In this document: piece by piece, positions 63,307 to 64,000 of the stretch
Position numbering within the stretch: the first letter of the stretch is position 1
Layout of the letters: every line of letters starts with the position of its first letter
Assembly: GCF_004217285.1 (NCBI RefSeq)
Contig: NZ_SHKS01000004.1
Location: forward strand, 248,001-312,000
DNA length: 64,000 nucleotides
Source: Streptomyces sp. BK239
GTDB taxonomy: Bacteria; Actinomycetota; Actinomycetes; Streptomycetales; Streptomycetaceae
Direction of reading: 5' to 3'
Notes under the pieces: generated by a model
What the model was told of the DNA's origin: nothing
The model's input: the letters and a program-made list of their open reading frames with translations, nothing else
The model's database searches: none
Made by a program: the position numbers and the translations under genes

Positions 63307-64000
63307 GGGGTGCTCCTCCCGGCGGGCACGTCGGCCCTGATCAGTCCCCGGTCGCGCAGGTCGTCCCACAGCGCGTCGGGGACCGCGTCGCGGTGGAGCC
63401 GTGCGTTGCGGGCGACCTCGCCGGGATCGCGCATGCCGAGGGTGACGTCGACGACGGCGGGGTGCGTCCATGGGAAGGCGATGGCGGCCGCGGGAAGGGT
63501 GGTGCCGTGCGCCTCGCAGACCTCGGCGAGCGCGCGGGCCCGCGCGACGAGTCCGGACGGGGCGTCCCGGTAGTCGTACTTCATGCCCTCGGCGGGCCGG
63601 TCCTGGGAGAGCAGACCGGAGTTGAAGACGCCGGCCGCGACGACGCTCTTGCCGTGCTCCTGTGCGGCGGGGAGGACGTCGTCCAGGGCGGACTGGTCGA
63701 GCAGGGTGTAGCGGCCGGCCAGCATGACGACGTCGGCGGCCGTCTCCCGCAGGAAGCGGGCGAGCATGGCGGACTGGTTCATGCCCGCGCCGATCGCGCC
63801 GACGACGCCCTGGTCGCGGAGTTCGGCGAGGGCGGGCATCGCCTCGTCGGCGGCCTGCCGCCAGTGGTCGTCCGGATCGTGCAGGTAGACGACGTCGATC
63901 CGGTCCAGGCCGGTGCGTTCCAGCGTGTCGTCGAGTGAGCGCAGCACACCGTCGCGGCTGAAGTCCCACCGGCGGCACAGGTCGTCGCGGACGGCGAAAC
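63297..64000 (-). CDS. Aldo/keto reductase, aldose/L-fucose dehydrogenase type (N-terminus off window)
   Basis: The frame is open to the right edge, giving about 234 visible residues; the first methionine inside the window is not the true start. The visible part begins FAVRDDLCRRWDFSRDGVLRSLDDTL (core WDFSRDGVLRSLDDTL) and continues with DVVYLHDPDDH, FNSGLLSQDRP and LGMRDPGEVARN, as in D-threo-aldose 1-dehydrogenase/L-fucose dehydrogenase-like AKRs. The catalytic Asp/Tyr and Lys lie outside the window. It is the upstream gene of the FadR-type regulator, suggesting a sugar catabolic operon that continues to the right. Confidence 0.8.
   Translation of the reverse strand, partial: FAVRDDLCRRWDFSRDGVLRSLDDTLERTGLDRIDVVYLHDPDDHWRQAADEAMPALAELRDQGVVGAIGAGMNQSAMLARFLRETAADVVMLAGRYTLLDQSALDDVLPAAQEHGKSVVAAGVFNSGLLSQDRPAEGMKYDYRDAPSGLVARARALAEVCEAHGTTLPAAAIAFPWTHPAVVDVTLGMRDPGEVARNARLHRDAVPDALWDDLRDRGLIRADVPAGRSTPCP

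Overview
The window is very GC-rich (above 70% by eye), with many GTG and TTG starts, purine-rich ribosome binding sites, secreted hydrolases, an ECF sigma pair, a SpoIIE-type phosphatase and one TTA leucine codon in a giant gene. This points to a Streptomyces chromosome, or a close relative, probably in accessory territory. No rRNA, tRNA, CRISPR array, transposase or integrase was seen.

Region by region. (1) 1-13.0 kb: a CHAT caspase-like protease gene lies between a divergent, edge-truncated gene and a 3,198-residue giant protein; this looks like a conflict or sensing module. (2) 13.0-18.7 kb: secreted enzymes, namely a GH30 glycanase, an alpha/beta hydrolase and a cutinase. (3) 18.8-20.1 kb: a PucR/CdaR-type regulator. 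(4) 20.2-28.9 kb, minus strand: a tight operon encoding an AccD-type acyl-CoA carboxylase subunit, a FadD32-like fatty-acyl-AMP ligase, an ACP-KS-AT-ACP-TE polyketide synthase laid out like mycobacterial Pks13, and an antigen-85/esterase-family secreted protein. This is the gene set of mycolic-acid condensation, unexpected outside mycolate-making Actinobacteria. (5) 29.3-37.7 kb, plus strand, diverging from region 4: a split poly-amino-acid synthetase (carrier plus six-TM Pls-type C-terminal protein, and a separate adenylation-carrier protein), a TauD/SyrP-like dioxygenase, and sbnB/sbnA for L-2,3-diaminopropionate. The predicted product is a (hydroxy-)diaminopropionate homopolymer or a peptide carrying it. 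(6) 37.8-38.7 kb: an ECF sigma factor with a soluble, membrane-anchor-less anti-sigma factor.

(7) 38.9-48.3 kb: a lipoprotein and CopC-CopD protein, a damaged DUF2243/hemerythrin locus, an SPW-repeat membrane protein, a DUF2231-Rieske fusion, an orphan cytochrome oxidase subunit I, and a YbdK-type carboxylate-amine ligase. (8) 48.5-52.7 kb: a three-gene envelope-stress operon (holin-like/DUF3618) behind a SigB-like promoter, then a GAF/SpoIIE phosphatase. (9) 52.7-64 kb: TetR, a frameshifted GNAT gene, an aldo/keto reductase behind a MerR-type promoter, an ArsR/P1B-4 ATPase pair with a clear palindromic operator, a phospholipase D-family protein, malic enzyme, a GAF-ANTAR regulator, and two tandem FadR-type regulators next to an aldo/keto reductase cut by the right edge.

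The most interesting part is 20-38 kb. Two divergent operons could together build a branched beta-keto lipid and a diaminopropionate polymer or peptide, and possibly join them. The CHAT/giant-protein module at the left is the second candidate for an undescribed system.
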